DNA from: Ruminococcus flavefaciens 007c
GTDB lineage: Bacteria; Bacillota; Clostridia; Oscillospirales; Ruminococcaceae
DNA: 64,000 nucleotides
Assembly (NCBI RefSeq): GCF_000571935.1
Contig: NZ_ATAX01000023.1
Span: forward strand, 62,001-126,000
Reading direction: 5' to 3'
How positions within the stretch are numbered: the stretch's first letter is position 1; every line of letters begins with the position of its first letter. The translations under genes were made by a program, and so were the position numbers. This document shows positions 43,355 through 52,735 of the stretch, in pieces. Under the pieces are notes generated by a model. The model saw only the letters and a list, made by a program, of their open reading frames with translations, was not told the origin of the DNA and ran no database searches.

Positions 43355-43399
43355 AAAAATGTTCGATTTTTATTATTGCCCCGAAAGGAGGTCAGCACT

Positions 43400-43588
43400 T
43401 TGGATATAAGACCGGGAGATATTCTTACCATGAAGAAAAATCATCCCTGCGGAGGCAACGAAATGTTCGTTATTCGTGCAGGAATGGATTTCAGGCTCAG
43501 ATGTGTGAAATGTGAACGAGAATTTATGGTAGCAAGGAATAAGATCGAGAAAAGTATCCGAAGTGTCAAGCACGCTGACGAGGGATAG
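43400..43588 (+). CDS. DUF951 small protein
   Basis: The 62-residue protein is of the DUF951 type, with IRPGDILTMKKNHPCGGNE and the cysteine pair RCVKCEREFM, which suggests a small metal-binding beta-fold. It starts at TTG 43400 after AAAGGAGGT. Related proteins are widespread in Firmicutes and uncharacterised. Here it is first in the prfA operon. Confidence 0.82.
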   Translation: MDIRPGDILTMKKNHPCGGNEMFVIRAGMDFRLRCVKCEREFMVARNKIEKSIRSVKHADEG

Positions 43589-43637
43589 CTGTCTGCAACA
43601 GTATTTGTAACATTTTTAGCATTAAGGAGAATACCCG

Positions 43638-44711
43638 ATGTTTGAAAAACTTGCAGTAATGGAGCAGAAGTATGAGGAGTTGAGCCGTAAGATCTCGGAT
43701 CCTGATATTATAAGCGATAATAAGCTGTACGCTCAGCTTATGAAGGAGTATAAGAACCTTACTCCCATAATCGAGAAGTACAGGGAGTATATGAAGGCAA
43801 AATCATCCTTCGACGAGGCTAAGGAGCTACTTGACGGGGGCGGCCTTGATAAGGATTTCAAGGAGATGGCTCAGGCAGAGTATGATGAATCCCGCGAGCT
43901 TATGGAAGCTCTGTCACAGGAGCTGAAGATACTTCTTCTGCCTAAGGATCCCAACGATGATAAGAATGTAATAATTGAGATAAGAGGCGGCGCAGGCGGT
44001 GAAGAAGCTTCACTCTTTGCTAATTCCCTCTATCGTATGTATACCATGTATGCGGAAGCCAACGGCTGGAAGCAGGAGGTGCTCAGTGCTAATCCTACGG
44101 AGCTGGGCGGCTTTAAGGAAATAAGCTTTACTATCGAGGGAGAGGGAGCATATTCCCGCCTGAAGTATGAGAGCGGAGTCCACCGTGTACAAAGAGTTCC
44201 CGAGACTGAGTCTCAGGGAAGGATCCATACCTCGACGGTTACCGTGGCTGTACTTGTCGAAGCAGACGATGTCGAGCTGGACATAAATCCAACGGATCTG
44301 AAAATAGACTATTTCCGCGCAAGCGGTGCAGGCGGACAACATATAAATAAAACAGAATCCGCTGTAAGAATAACATATCTGCCCACTAATGTTGTGGTGG
44401 AATGTCAGGACGAAAGAAGCCAGCATAAGAACAAAGATAAAGCAATGAAAATTCTGCGCTCAAGGATCTACGAAGCTATGCAGGAGGAGCACGACGCAAA
44501 GATCGCATCGGAAAGAAAAATGCAGGTCGGTACAGGCGACCGTTCCGAGCGAATAAGAACTTACAATTATCCGCAGGGACGTCTTACGGATCATCGTATC
44601 GGTCTTACCATATACAGACTTGAGGACATCCTTAACGGAAATCTTGATGAAGTATTTGATGCGCTTGCTACTGCCGATCAGGCTGCCAAGCTCGCAAATC
44701 AGGAAGCGTAG
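43638..44711 (+). CDS. prfA: peptide chain release factor 1
   Basis: The 357-residue factor ends translation at UAA and UAG. It has the GGQ motif ([16 protein letters not shown]) and the RF1 stop-recognition region with PTE replaced in part by the normal REIPXT-like stretch ([16 protein letters not shown]). NIKTYNYPQ-type residues read [16 protein letters not shown]. The usual downstream prmC, which methylates GGQ, is not in this operon; ywlC follows directly. AAGGAG precedes ATG 43638. Confidence 0.95.
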   Translation: MFEKLAVMEQKYEELSRKISDPDIISDNKLYAQLMKEYKNLTPIIEKYREYMKAKSSFDEAKELLDGGGLDKDFKEMAQAEYDESRELMEALSQELKILLLPKDPNDDKNVIIEIRGGAGGEEASLFANSLYRMYTMYAEANGWKQEVLSANPTELGGFKEISFTIEGEGAYSRLKYESGVHRVQRVPETESQGRIHTSTVTVAVLVEADDVELDINPTDLKIDYFRASGAGGQHINKTESAVRITYLPTNVVVECQDERSQHKNKDKAMKILRSRIYEAMQEEHDAKIASERKMQVGTGDRSERIRTYNYPQGRLTDHRIGLTIYRLEDILNGNLDEVFDALATADQAAKLANQEA

Positions 44712-44716
44712 TTTTT

Positions 44717-45730
44717 ATGGATACAGTTTTACTGAGTGATAATGAGACTGACCTTTTAAGAGCGGCAGAATTTATAAAAAACGGTGAAATAGTAGGTATA
44801 CCCACAGAAACGGTGTACGGTCTCGGCGCCGACGCTTCCAATGAAGCGGCTGTGCGAAAGGTATTCGAAGCCAAAGGCAGACCTGCCGATAATCCGCTGA
44901 TAGTTCATCTTGCGGATTTTTCTCAGGCAGTTGAGTATACTGAAAATATCCCGGAGCTTGCCTACAGGCTCGCCGAAAGATTCTGTCCCGGACCGCTTAC
45001 AATGGTACTGCCGAAGAATGACAGGATACCTATGATAACATCAGGCGGCCTTGATACAGTCGGTATACGTGTTCCGTCTCATCATGTCATGCACAGGATA
45101 ATAGAGCTTTGCGGCAGACCTATTGCTGCTCCGTCAGCTAATACGTCAGGCTATCCAAGCCCTACATCGGCAGAGCACGTCATGCGTGATATGAATGGCA
45201 GGATCTCAGCCGTTGTTGACGGTGGAAGCTCGGAATTCGGTGTTGAATCAACTGTTATTTCCATAGAGGACGAGAATACCGTAAGAATACTGCGTCCCGG
45301 ATGTGTGACCGAGGAGATGCTTGGTGAGATATGCAGCAAGGTCATTATTGACCATGCTATTCTCCACGAGCTTGAAGCAGGCCAGAAGGCTGCTTCACCG
45401 GGTATGAAGTATAAGCACTACTCTCCCAGAGCGGATATCGTCATGGTGGAGGGGAAGCTTGACAGCTTTATCTCCTATGTTGGAGATCATAACGGCGATG
45501 GAGTTTATTCGCTTATTTTTGATAATGACAGGGATATTTTCCCATACAGATATATGACCTATGGTGAAAACAGTTCTCAGCAGGCACATCTGCTCTTCCA
45601 GAGGCTTCGTGAGCTTGATGACATAGGTGCAGAAAAGGTCTATGTGCGGGCTCCGAGACCTGAGGGTGTCGGACTTGCCGTATATAACCGCCTTATCAGG
45701 GCGGCTGGATTCGAGGTGATAAGGATATGA
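44717..45730 (+). CDS. ywlC: threonylcarbamoyl-AMP synthase (Sua5/YwlC)
   Basis: The 337-residue enzyme makes threonylcarbamoyl-AMP for the tRNA t6A modification. Residues 12-200 are the YrdC domain (IPTETVYGLGADA, KGRPADNPLIVHL, APSANTSGYPSPTSAEHV). The extra C-terminal domain is of the Sua5 type, after the linker SPGMKYKHYSPRADI. It starts 5 bases after the prfA stop and overlaps coaE by 4 bases. Confidence 0.92.
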   Translation: MDTVLLSDNETDLLRAAEFIKNGEIVGIPTETVYGLGADASNEAAVRKVFEAKGRPADNPLIVHLADFSQAVEYTENIPELAYRLAERFCPGPLTMVLPKNDRIPMITSGGLDTVGIRVPSHHVMHRIIELCGRPIAAPSANTSGYPSPTSAEHVMRDMNGRISAVVDGGSSEFGVESTVISIEDENTVRILRPGCVTEEMLGEICSKVIIDHAILHELEAGQKAASPGMKYKHYSPRADIVMVEGKLDSFISYVGDHNGDGVYSLIFDNDRDIFPYRYMTYGENSSQQAHLLFQRLRELDDIGAEKVYVRAPRPEGVGLAVYNRLIRAAGFEVIRI

Positions 45731-46377
45731 ACAGTCTTAACGGTGTCATGGTCGTCGGACTTACAGGGCAGACAGGTGCTGGAAAAAGTACAGTATCCAA
45801 GATATTTGCATCTAACGGCTTTGCAGTCATAGATGCCGACCAGGTGGCGCGAAAGATAGTTGAAAAGGGAACCAAGTGTCTTGACGAGATAGCTGATTTT
45901 TTCGGCCAGGGCGTCATTAATGAGGACGGTACCCTTAACAGAAGAGCCCTTGCGGGTATAGTATTTTCTGACAGATCAAAGCTTGAGATGCTAAACACTA
46001 TCTCATATCCTTATATAACAGGAGAGATCCTTCGTCAGATAAGGGTTCACTCTATGAAGGGCGAGAAGCTTATCCTTCTTGATGCTCCTACACTTTTCGA
46101 AAGCAGAGCAGACGATTTCTGCGAGATCATAATATCTGTACTTGCTGATGAGGATATACGCGAGAAGCGTATTATTTCCCGTGACGGACTTACTTCTGAG
46201 CAGGCAAGAAAGAGAATGAATTCTCAGCTTGATGAGGAGTTCTTCCGCAGCCATTCCGACTATATAATACATAATAACGGAAGTATCGATATGGTCAACG
46301 GCATCTCATGGGAGGTTTCTGACAAGATCAGGGAGCTCTTCAAGGAGAAACAGACTCCTGTTGTGAATGTGCAATAA
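45727..46377 (+). CDS. coaE: dephospho-CoA kinase
   Basis: The 216-residue enzyme performs the last step of coenzyme A synthesis. It has the P-loop GLTGQTGAGKST near 12-23, VIDADQVAR, LNRRALAGIVFSD and LLDAPTLFES. Length is normal. The ATG overlaps the ywlC stop (ATGA). Confidence 0.92.
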   Translation: MNSLNGVMVVGLTGQTGAGKSTVSKIFASNGFAVIDADQVARKIVEKGTKCLDEIADFFGQGVINEDGTLNRRALAGIVFSDRSKLEMLNTISYPYITGEILRQIRVHSMKGEKLILLDAPTLFESRADDFCEIIISVLADEDIREKRIISRDGLTSEQARKRMNSQLDEEFFRSHSDYIIHNNGSIDMVNGISWEVSDKIRELFKEKQTPVVNVQ

Positions 46378-46427
46378 CTCAGCAAAATGCTGTGCTATAA
46401 TTTTTCTGCGAAAGGAGCATACACATA

Positions 46428-47831
46428 ATGGCAGAAAAAAAGGATGCTGTAAAGAAGCTCAAGGAAAAGCTTCTCGTGCAGCGCAAGAACGCTTATCATC
46501 TTATTTCGGACAAGGAACTGAAGGCCTGCGACAAGTTCTGTGAGGACTACAAGGACTTTATGAATAAGGCGAAGATAGAGCGTGAAGCAGTTATTTATTC
46601 TATAGAACTTCTTAAAAAGAAGGGCTTTGTAGAGTATAAAAACGGAATGAAGCTCAAGGCAGGGGATAAGATATACCGCAATAACCGCGGTAAATCAGTA
46701 CTTGCAGCTATCATCGGTACAGCCCCCATTGAGGAGGGTGTAAGGCTGTGTGCAGCTCACATCGATTCTCCGAGACTTGATCTGAAGCAGAATCCTCTTT
46801 ATGAGGACACTGAAATGGCTCTTTTCAAGACCCATTATTACGGCGGAATAAAGAAGTACCAGTGGACTACTATCCCTCTTGCACTTCATGGCGTTATCAT
46901 CAAGGCAGACGGTACAAGTATCGCTGTAAATATCGGAGAGGACGAAAAAGATCCTGTTTTCGTTGTAACAGATCTGCTTCCTCATCTTGCAGCAGCGCAG
47001 ATGCAGAAGCCCATGGCTAAGGGAATAACAGGAGAGCAGCTGAATCTGGTTATAGGTTCTCGTCCTTTCAAGGACGATGAGGAAAGCGGCTCTGTAAAGC
47101 TTGCTATATTAGATCTTCTCTTCGAGAAATACGGTATAACAGAGGCTGATTTCATTTCCTCAGAGCTGGAAGCTGTTCCTGCTTTCAAGGCGAAGGATGT
47201 AGGCTTTGATAGAAGTCTCATAGGTGCGTATGGACATGACGATAAGGTTTGCGCATATCCTGCACTGGCAGCTACTGCTGAATGCAAGAAGCCGAAGCAT
47301 ACCGTCGTTACAGTTCTTACCGATAAGGAAGAGACAGGAAGCGACGGAAATACAGGTCTGAGATCTTCATATCTTCAGTATTTTATCGCTGATATTGCTG
47401 AGGCATTAGGCTCAGACGCAAGAACAGTGCTTTCTGCTTCCGAGTGCCTTTCAGCGGATGTAAATGCAGCATATGATCCCACTTTCCCTGAGGTCAATGA
47501 GCGCCTCAACAGTGCATATATCAATCACGGCGTTGTAATAACCAAGTATACAGGTGCCAGAGGAAAGGCAGGAACCTCAGATGCTTCTGCTGAGTTCACA
47601 GGACGTATCAGACGTCTTATGGATGCACATAAGGTAGTATGGCAGACAGGCGAGCTCGGCAAGGTAGATGAAGGCGGCGGCGGAACTGTCGCAGCTTACA
47701 TTGCGAATCTTAACGTTGATACAATTGATCTGGGAGTTCCCGTGCTTTCAATGCACGCTCCCTACGAGATCGTATCAAAGATCGATACTTATATGGCATA
47801 TAAGGCTTTTGAAGTATTTATGGATGACTGA
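46428..47831 (+). CDS. M18-family aminopeptidase
   Basis: The 467-residue metallopeptidase has M18 zinc-site motifs: AAHIDSPRLDLK (His, Asp), VLTDKEETGSDGNTG (Glu-Glu), a later Asp region (SECLSADVNAAYDP) and the final LSMHAPYEI histidine. The YGGIKKY and AYGHDDKVCAYPAL segments are also typical. A TATAAT with TGC before it at 46396-46401 may be an extended -10 promoter; the -35 is poor. AAAGGAG precedes ATG 46428. Confidence 0.92.
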   Translation: MAEKKDAVKKLKEKLLVQRKNAYHLISDKELKACDKFCEDYKDFMNKAKIEREAVIYSIELLKKKGFVEYKNGMKLKAGDKIYRNNRGKSVLAAIIGTAPIEEGVRLCAAHIDSPRLDLKQNPLYEDTEMALFKTHYYGGIKKYQWTTIPLALHGVIIKADGTSIAVNIGEDEKDPVFVVTDLLPHLAAAQMQKPMAKGITGEQLNLVIGSRPFKDDEESGSVKLAILDLLFEKYGITEADFISSELEAVPAFKAKDVGFDRSLIGAYGHDDKVCAYPALAATAECKKPKHTVVTVLTDKEETGSDGNTGLRSSYLQYFIADIAEALGSDARTVLSASECLSADVNAAYDPTFPEVNERLNSAYINHGVVITKYTGARGKAGTSDASAEFTGRIRRLMDAHKVVWQTGELGKVDEGGGGTVAAYIANLNVDTIDLGVPVLSMHAPYEIVSKIDTYMAYKAFEVFMDD

Positions 47832-47834
47832 GTT

Positions 47835-47864
47835 AAAGGCTCCGCGTTATGCGGAGCCTTTTAT
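47835..47864 (+). terminator. terminator after the aminopeptidase gene
   Basis: AAAGGCTCCGC (47835-47845) pairs with GCGGAGCCTTT (47851-47861), followed by T residues. Confidence 0.88.
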
Positions 47865-47958
47865 TTCCAAAATACTTCGATTTTGTTGCGGAATTGTAAA
47901 TTGCTTACTTAAATAATCAATAATAAATAATATATATAAAGGAATTGATTTTTTATAT

Positions 47959-47987
47959 TTGCATTATATGGGCGACTATGCTATAAT
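47959..47987 (+). promoter_or_regulatory. promoter of a probable small RNA
   Basis: TTGCAT (47959-47964) and TATAAT (47982-47987) are 17 bp apart with TGC directly before the -10. No gene follows on this strand; a terminator lies 90 bp downstream. Confidence 0.75.
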
Positions 47988-47993
47988 AACTTA

Positions 47994-48080
47994 TGGAAAG
48001 TCATTCTTTCATAAATGACAATCTCATATCCCCTTATTAAGAATGAGAACCTCCCCCCTAATGGCTCTCATTCTTTTTTT
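47994..48080 (+). ncRNA. probable C-rich trans-acting small RNA of about 87 nt
   Basis: A strong promoter precedes it and a rho-independent terminator ends it, with no open frame between. The predicted fold has a 5' hairpin (GTCATT 48000-48005 with AATGAC 48014-48019), a single-stranded stretch with ATCCCC (48028-48033), and a terminator stem of 10 bp. That stem carries an 11-nt loop holding six consecutive C residues (48053-48058). Unpaired C-runs of this sort mark Gram-positive RNAs such as RsaE/RoxS that block ribosome sites. This sequence is not one I recognise as a named family. Targets are unknown. Confidence 0.65.
48039..48080 (+). terminator. terminator of the small RNA with a C-rich loop
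   Basis: AAGAATGAGA (48039-48048) pairs with TCTCATTCTT (48066-48075); a further CC/GG pair extends it past one mismatch. Seven or more T residues follow. Confidence 0.85.
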
Positions 48081-48087
48081 CGCCAGA

Positions 48088-48127
48088 AAAAACCCCGATC
48101 AAAGACGGAAAGCCGTCTGATCGGGGT
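48088..48127 (-). terminator. terminator of the LysR-type regulator gene
   Basis: On the minus strand CCCCGATCA pairs with TGATCGGGG, enclosing an inner AGACGG/CCGTCT stem, followed by TTTTTT. Confidence 0.88.
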
Positions 48128-48131
48128 ATAA

Positions 48132-49070
48132 TTATATTTCAAGACCTTCGACCTTGTCTGCATATTCGAAAACAGTTCTGATACAATCGGATATAAGAGT
48201 GCTGTTTTCGCTGGCTTTTCTGTAAATGATCATATCACGGTTGAGATTATTTGCATATGAACACTTTCTTAATACAAGATCATTGTACTTGAGTACACGC
48301 TGCGACATGGGAGATACCCACATATAAGCATTCTTTACTGTTTTGAGCATACTTATCTGAGTTCCGCGGTCGTAGATAAAGATACGCTTTGTCGAACGCT
48401 TATCATCGTAGTCCTGATTTATGGAAGCTCTTCTCATCATTTCAGGCTCATCGTCTCCATGGATTATCTCGGGATAATTATAGAGAAGCTCATACGGAAT
48501 ATCCTCATACTGTGCAAGAGGATGATTCATATTCATGACCACCTGGAGAGGGAACTCCATAATAGTTTTTCCCACTAGGTTTCTCGCCTTCAGACGGCTT
48601 TCGATCATATCGGCGTAAGTACTTGGGATACGGATAAATCCGATATCGTATTTACCTGCACATATATCCTCCATGACCTTAGCAGTGCTGGTCTCCATTA
48701 CGTGGACTTCGATCTTGTCAGTTTTTTCCGAATAATCGCTTATGAGTTTTCCCATAGCTGAAGTAGCGTATGTGGAACGAGCTGCAGCGACTTTGAGCTT
48801 TAACTCGTTTTCGGGTGTCTGCGCATAGTCTCTTTCAAGACTCTGCATTTCATCGACAATGGTCTGAGCTCTTGCAAGGAACTCCTCACCTTCAGGCGTA
48901 AGTATCATTCCGTTGGGAGAACGGTTGAATATCTGTATCCCCAGAGAAGCTTCGAGCTCCTTTAAAGCAATACTTATATTCGGCTGAGCCTGATACAGCT
49001 TTTTAGCCGCTTTGGTAATGCTTCCTTCTCTTGCCACAGCGATGACGTATTCAAGCTGCTGAATTTTCAT
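48132..49070 (-). CDS. LysR-family transcriptional regulator
   Basis: The 312-residue regulator has an N-terminal winged helix-turn-helix (QLEYVIAVAREGSITKAAKKLYQAQPNISIALKELE split over residues 5-40) and a periplasmic-binding-like effector domain from about 90. The effector cannot be predicted. It has its own promoter and terminator, so it is not part of the helicase operon upstream, although no terminator separates them. Nearby targets are not obvious; the divergent small-RNA region at its 3' end is not positioned as a usual LysR target. Confidence 0.9.
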   Translation of the reverse strand: MKIQQLEYVIAVAREGSITKAAKKLYQAQPNISIALKELEASLGIQIFNRSPNGMILTPEGEEFLARAQTIVDEMQSLERDYAQTPENELKLKVAAARSTYATSAMGKLISDYSEKTDKIEVHVMETSTAKVMEDICAGKYDIGFIRIPSTYADMIESRLKARNLVGKTIMEFPLQVVMNMNHPLAQYEDIPYELLYNYPEIIHGDDEPEMMRRASINQDYDDKRSTKRIFIYDRGTQISMLKTVKNAYMWVSPMSQRVLKYNDLVLRKCSYANNLNRDMIIYRKASENSTLISDCIRTVFEYADKVEGLEI

Positions 49071-49111
49071 AAAACAACCTACCTTTTTATCTATGTCTTT
49101 TTGTGCTTAAT

Positions 49112-49140
49112 ATTATATCACTTTTTAGCTTAAAAATCAA
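49112..49140 (-). promoter_or_regulatory. promoter of the LysR-type regulator gene
   Basis: On the minus strand TTGATT (49140-49135) and TATAAT (49117-49112) are 17 bp apart. Confidence 0.75.
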
Positions 49141-49154
49141 GACAAATATTGCGA

Positions 49155-51392
49155 TTAATTTATTTTTCCTTCCCATTCTTTTATTCTTGACTTCATTTCA
49201 TCTATTCCGAGTATACCATAGGCAAATCCCTTCTTAACAAGAACTTCCGGAAGGAACTCGTCGTATTTTTCAAAAACAGGTACTTCTCCGGGATAGATGA
49301 GCTCCATGGGATCGAATTCCTTTTCGGCTTCCTCATTTAAAACAGCGAAAAATTCCTGCGGAGAGACTTTCATCGTGAACTGTATATAGTACGGCCGTGA
49401 TGAATCCATCCCGCGCAGGCCCAGTCTGTCGGCGCATTTCAGTTTGAGAAAACGCTCCATAGCAAAAAAGGCATAGGTTCCCAGCCACGGGAACAGGCAC
49501 CACATATTTCCGCCGAGACATATGAGCGGAGTTTCAGTCAATCCGCTGTTACGGGAAGTAGCCCTTGCCTGTTTAAGTCTTCCTACTGCATTGTTCATAA
49601 GATACGGGTAGCTTTTGTCCTCGCGGAGTACTTCACGCATACGCAGCAGTATTTTTGTATTAATATCACCGGGACAGTCTCCGAAGTATGCGGGGACTTT
49701 TCCTTTTATCTGTTCACAGTATACAAGTCTGCGCTTATGATCTACTTCCTCGACTATCCATACGTGACCGGCAATAGCGATCTTTTCACCTACAGGAGGC
49801 GGCATGACAATAGTACCAAGCTCCTGAGAACCCCATCTGACGGTATATTCTTCGTTTTCCTGGAAAACGGCATAGAATTTGAAGCTGTTGACTATACGTT
49901 CACCTGCAAGACCTATGATAAGTCCGCCTTCTTCAGTGAGCTGTATATGCTCTATTTCAAGGAGGTGTCTGAGAAGAGTCCTGTAATCCGCACTGGTAAT
50001 GCGGTGGAAGAACTTCAGGGATAGGACCTTTGATGCAAGAGCCGCAGGTGTAAGCTCACCGCAGGAGGCAAGAGTGCTCATTGTCTGGTGGTAAAGCAGG
50101 CTGAAAGGCAGCCTGTCCAGCTTAGGCGGTTCTACCCAGCGTTCTTCAAGGTAGACCTGTATCAGAGCGATTCCCTGTATAAGCTTCCACGGTACAGTCT
50201 CCGGGAGCATAGAACGGGGCTCGGGAAGCTCCTCACGGATAACGAACCACATTTCGGGAGGCAGATCACGTCTGCCTGTACGTCCCATTCTCTGCAAAAA
50301 AGAGGAAACGGTAAAAGGTGCGTCGATCTGAAATGCTCTTTCGAGTCTTCCGATGTCTATTCCGAGCTCAAGAGTAGCCGTAGTGCAGGTAGTCATGAAC
50401 ACATCTTCGTCTTTCATGGCCTGTTCGGCCGTCTCACGGTATGCAGCCGACAGGTTTCCGTGATGGATAAGGAAGCGGTCAGGCTCGTGTCTGGCTTCGC
50501 AGTAAGAGCGGAGCGTAGTGGTCACAGCTTCACATTCTTCACGGGAATTTACAAAAACAAGACATTTTTTTCCTCGTGTATGCTCAAAAATATATGCCAT
50601 GCCCTTGTCGGCGTGTTCGGGAGCAGTATCCGTCTTTTCGTCAAGGGCTGAAATGGCATCGGAGTCAGTTTTTTCATCAGGCATATTTTGCTGACTGATA
50701 TAGAAATGCTCCATAGATATACGCCATCTTGTGCCTTTGTTTTCGATTTTGGGTATCACTGTGCCCCTGTTTGTGCCGTAGGACAGGAATTCGCCTGCAG
50801 CACTGGGATCGCCTATGGTAGCGGAAAGACCTATCCTGCGCGGATCAGCTCCTGCCATTCTGCAAAGTCTCTCTATAAGGCAGATAGTCTGACCGCCGCG
50901 GTCTCCGCGCATAAGAGAGTGTATCTCATCAATGACGATGAATCTAAGGTCACCGAAAAGTTTTGGGATAAGGGCGTGTTTTCTCAGCATCATGGCTTCA
51001 AGAGACTCGGGAGTGATCTGAAGTATGCCCGAAGGCTTTTTCAGCATTTTATTCTTGTGTGACTGAGCCACATCTCCGTGCCAGTGCCATACGGGGATAT
51101 CCGCCTCCTCGCATAGATCGTTCAGACGCATGAACTGGTCATTTATCAGAGCTTTCAGCGGACCTATGTAGATCGCGCCAACCGAACGCGGCATATCCTC
51201 GGAAAAGAGTGTTAGTATAGGGAAAAAAGCAGCTTCTGTCTTGCCAGATGCGGTTGAAGCGGTCAGAAGTACATTTTGATCGGTGTTGAAGATAGCATCA
51301 CCTGCAGCAGCCTGGATCGCTCTGAGAGATTCCCAGTTGCTGCGGTATATATAATCCTGTATAAATGGTGCATAGCGTTCAAAAATACTCAT
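49155..51392 (-). CDS. Lhr/BrxHI-like DEAD/DEAH-box helicase
   Basis: The 745-residue superfamily-2 helicase has Walker A TASTASGKTEAA near 45-55, DEIH in VIDEIHSLMRGDRGG, motif III LSATIGD, and motif VI QRMGRTGRRD near 365. Its C-terminal half (about 420-740) is of the Lhr type, with the conserved PPPVGEKIAIAGHVWIVEEVD. It is the third gene of a module behind a BrxD-like ATPase and a TerB-type protein, 11 bases after the ATPase. BrxD and BrxHI also occur together in type 2 BREX loci. No PglX, PglZ or BrxC gene is present here, so it is not a complete BREX system. Confidence 0.88.
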   Translation of the reverse strand: MSIFERYAPFIQDYIYRSNWESLRAIQAAAGDAIFNTDQNVLLTASTASGKTEAAFFPILTLFSEDMPRSVGAIYIGPLKALINDQFMRLNDLCEEADIPVWHWHGDVAQSHKNKMLKKPSGILQITPESLEAMMLRKHALIPKLFGDLRFIVIDEIHSLMRGDRGGQTICLIERLCRMAGADPRRIGLSATIGDPSAAGEFLSYGTNRGTVIPKIENKGTRWRISMEHFYISQQNMPDEKTDSDAISALDEKTDTAPEHADKGMAYIFEHTRGKKCLVFVNSREECEAVTTTLRSYCEARHEPDRFLIHHGNLSAAYRETAEQAMKDEDVFMTTCTTATLELGIDIGRLERAFQIDAPFTVSSFLQRMGRTGRRDLPPEMWFVIREELPEPRSMLPETVPWKLIQGIALIQVYLEERWVEPPKLDRLPFSLLYHQTMSTLASCGELTPAALASKVLSLKFFHRITSADYRTLLRHLLEIEHIQLTEEGGLIIGLAGERIVNSFKFYAVFQENEEYTVRWGSQELGTIVMPPPVGEKIAIAGHVWIVEEVDHKRRLVYCEQIKGKVPAYFGDCPGDINTKILLRMREVLREDKSYPYLMNNAVGRLKQARATSRNSGLTETPLICLGGNMWCLFPWLGTYAFFAMERFLKLKCADRLGLRGMDSSRPYYIQFTMKVSPQEFFAVLNEEAEKEFDPMELIYPGEVPVFEKYDEFLPEVLVKKGFAYGILGIDEMKSRIKEWEGKIN

Positions 51393-51403
51393 AATCGGTT
51401 ACC

Positions 51404-52723
51404 TTAGATCTCAAATTCGGCGTATTCATAAGAGACTTCCACACTTTCTTCGGCAGCAGGCTTTGAAAAGTCCATTGAGCCAGAAGAAATAAACTCACAT
51501 ATATTTATAGCCGGATTCTGGAAGATTATATCCAGAAGCTCTATGAAATCGCGTATTACCTCTCGGGGAGTTATATGGCTGTCAGAACCTATACGCCCGA
51601 ATTCAAGCTGTATGAAACGTATCATATCCTCCTGAGTGATCTTCTGCTGGTAATCAAAGAGAACAGCGTGTATATCTGCGAGTTTTTCGGTCAGGACCAG
51701 CATTTCCTCATAGGTGAGGGGAGAAAGGTGTATAACGGGTGCCAGCATATCCTTTATGCCTTCTCTTCCGAAACGTCCTTCCGCAAGTCTTGAACGGAGC
51801 GCCTCATAGCTGTAGACTCCGCGGCGGTTGTCCTCTATGCACTGAGGAGTTCCGCCCATAATTATCCCCATGTACTTTGCCTTCCCCTGAAGGGTATCAT
51901 TGTACATTGTAAGTATTTTTTCATAGTTGTACTGTCTGGTGATACTATTTGGTATCTTGTAGATATTAACGAGCTCGTCTATGAGGATGAGCAGACCGTT
52001 GTAGCCTGCCATTTTGAGAAACATGGCAAAAAGCTTGATGTACTCATACCAGTCGTCATCGGTAATTATGATGTTTACTCCGAGTTCGGCTTTGGCTTCG
52101 GTTTTTGTAGAGTATTCTCCTCTGAACCATTTTATGACCTTGGCCTTTTCTTCGTCGCTGCCGTTTATCGAAGCTCTGTAATATATAGTCAGAAGTCTTG
52201 CAAAATCAAAGCCGTGAACCAGTTCATTCAGAGTATTTATTACCTCGTATATCTTCATTTCAACAGCCTTTTCAAACCCGGGAGAGTCGGGAGAAATCCC
52301 TGATGAGGCTGCTGTTTCTGACTGGACACCGCTTATCCAACGGTCAAGTATAAGTGTAAGAGCTCCGCCGTCAGGCCGGGTTTTGGTGGACATATTGCGG
52401 ATAAGCTCCTTATATGTTGAAAGTCCCTGACCTTTTGTGCCCTGAAGTCGCCGTTCTGGTGAAAGATCAGCATCGACTACAACAAAATTCCTGTCCATTA
52501 CATGGCTTCTGATAGTCTGAAGCATAAAGCTTTTTCCGCTTCCGTATTTTCCGACGATGAAACGGAAAGATGCTCCGCCCTCGGCGATAATATCCACATC
52601 ATGGAGCAGGGCATTTATTTCAGCTTCTCTTCCTACAGTTATATAAGGCAGGCCTATGCGCGGAACAACGCCGCCTTTAAGAGAATTGACAACAGCAGAG
52701 GCTATTCTTTTTGGGATTTTCAT
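51404..52723 (-). CDS. BrxD-like (DUF2791) ATP-binding protein
   Basis: The 439-residue P-loop protein has Walker A VGKYGSGKSFML near 56-67, Walker B LLILIDELVNIYK near 245 and a sensor-like MGGTPQCIED. The N-terminal IASAVVNSLKGGVVPRIGLPYITVGREAE is the typical opening of DUF2791/BrxD proteins. It probably works with the adjacent helicase on DNA; the AAA-type switch suggests a loader or motor. AAGGAG precedes ATG 52723, 12 bases after the TerB-type gene. Confidence 0.85.
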   Translation of the reverse strand: MKIPKRIASAVVNSLKGGVVPRIGLPYITVGREAEINALLHDVDIIAEGGASFRFIVGKYGSGKSFMLQTIRSHVMDRNFVVVDADLSPERRLQGTKGQGLSTYKELIRNMSTKTRPDGGALTLILDRWISGVQSETAASSGISPDSPGFEKAVEMKIYEVINTLNELVHGFDFARLLTIYYRASINGSDEEKAKVIKWFRGEYSTKTEAKAELGVNIIITDDDWYEYIKLFAMFLKMAGYNGLLILIDELVNIYKIPNSITRQYNYEKILTMYNDTLQGKAKYMGIIMGGTPQCIEDNRRGVYSYEALRSRLAEGRFGREGIKDMLAPVIHLSPLTYEEMLVLTEKLADIHAVLFDYQQKITQEDMIRFIQLEFGRIGSDSHITPREVIRDFIELLDIIFQNPAINICEFISSGSMDFSKPAAEESVEVSYEYAEFEI

Positions 52724-52735
52724 ATTTATACTCCT

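Noticed and set aside
43638..44711. Missing prmC next to prfA as evidence of unmodified release factor
   Set aside because: prmC is often located elsewhere; its absence from this operon says nothing about the genome.
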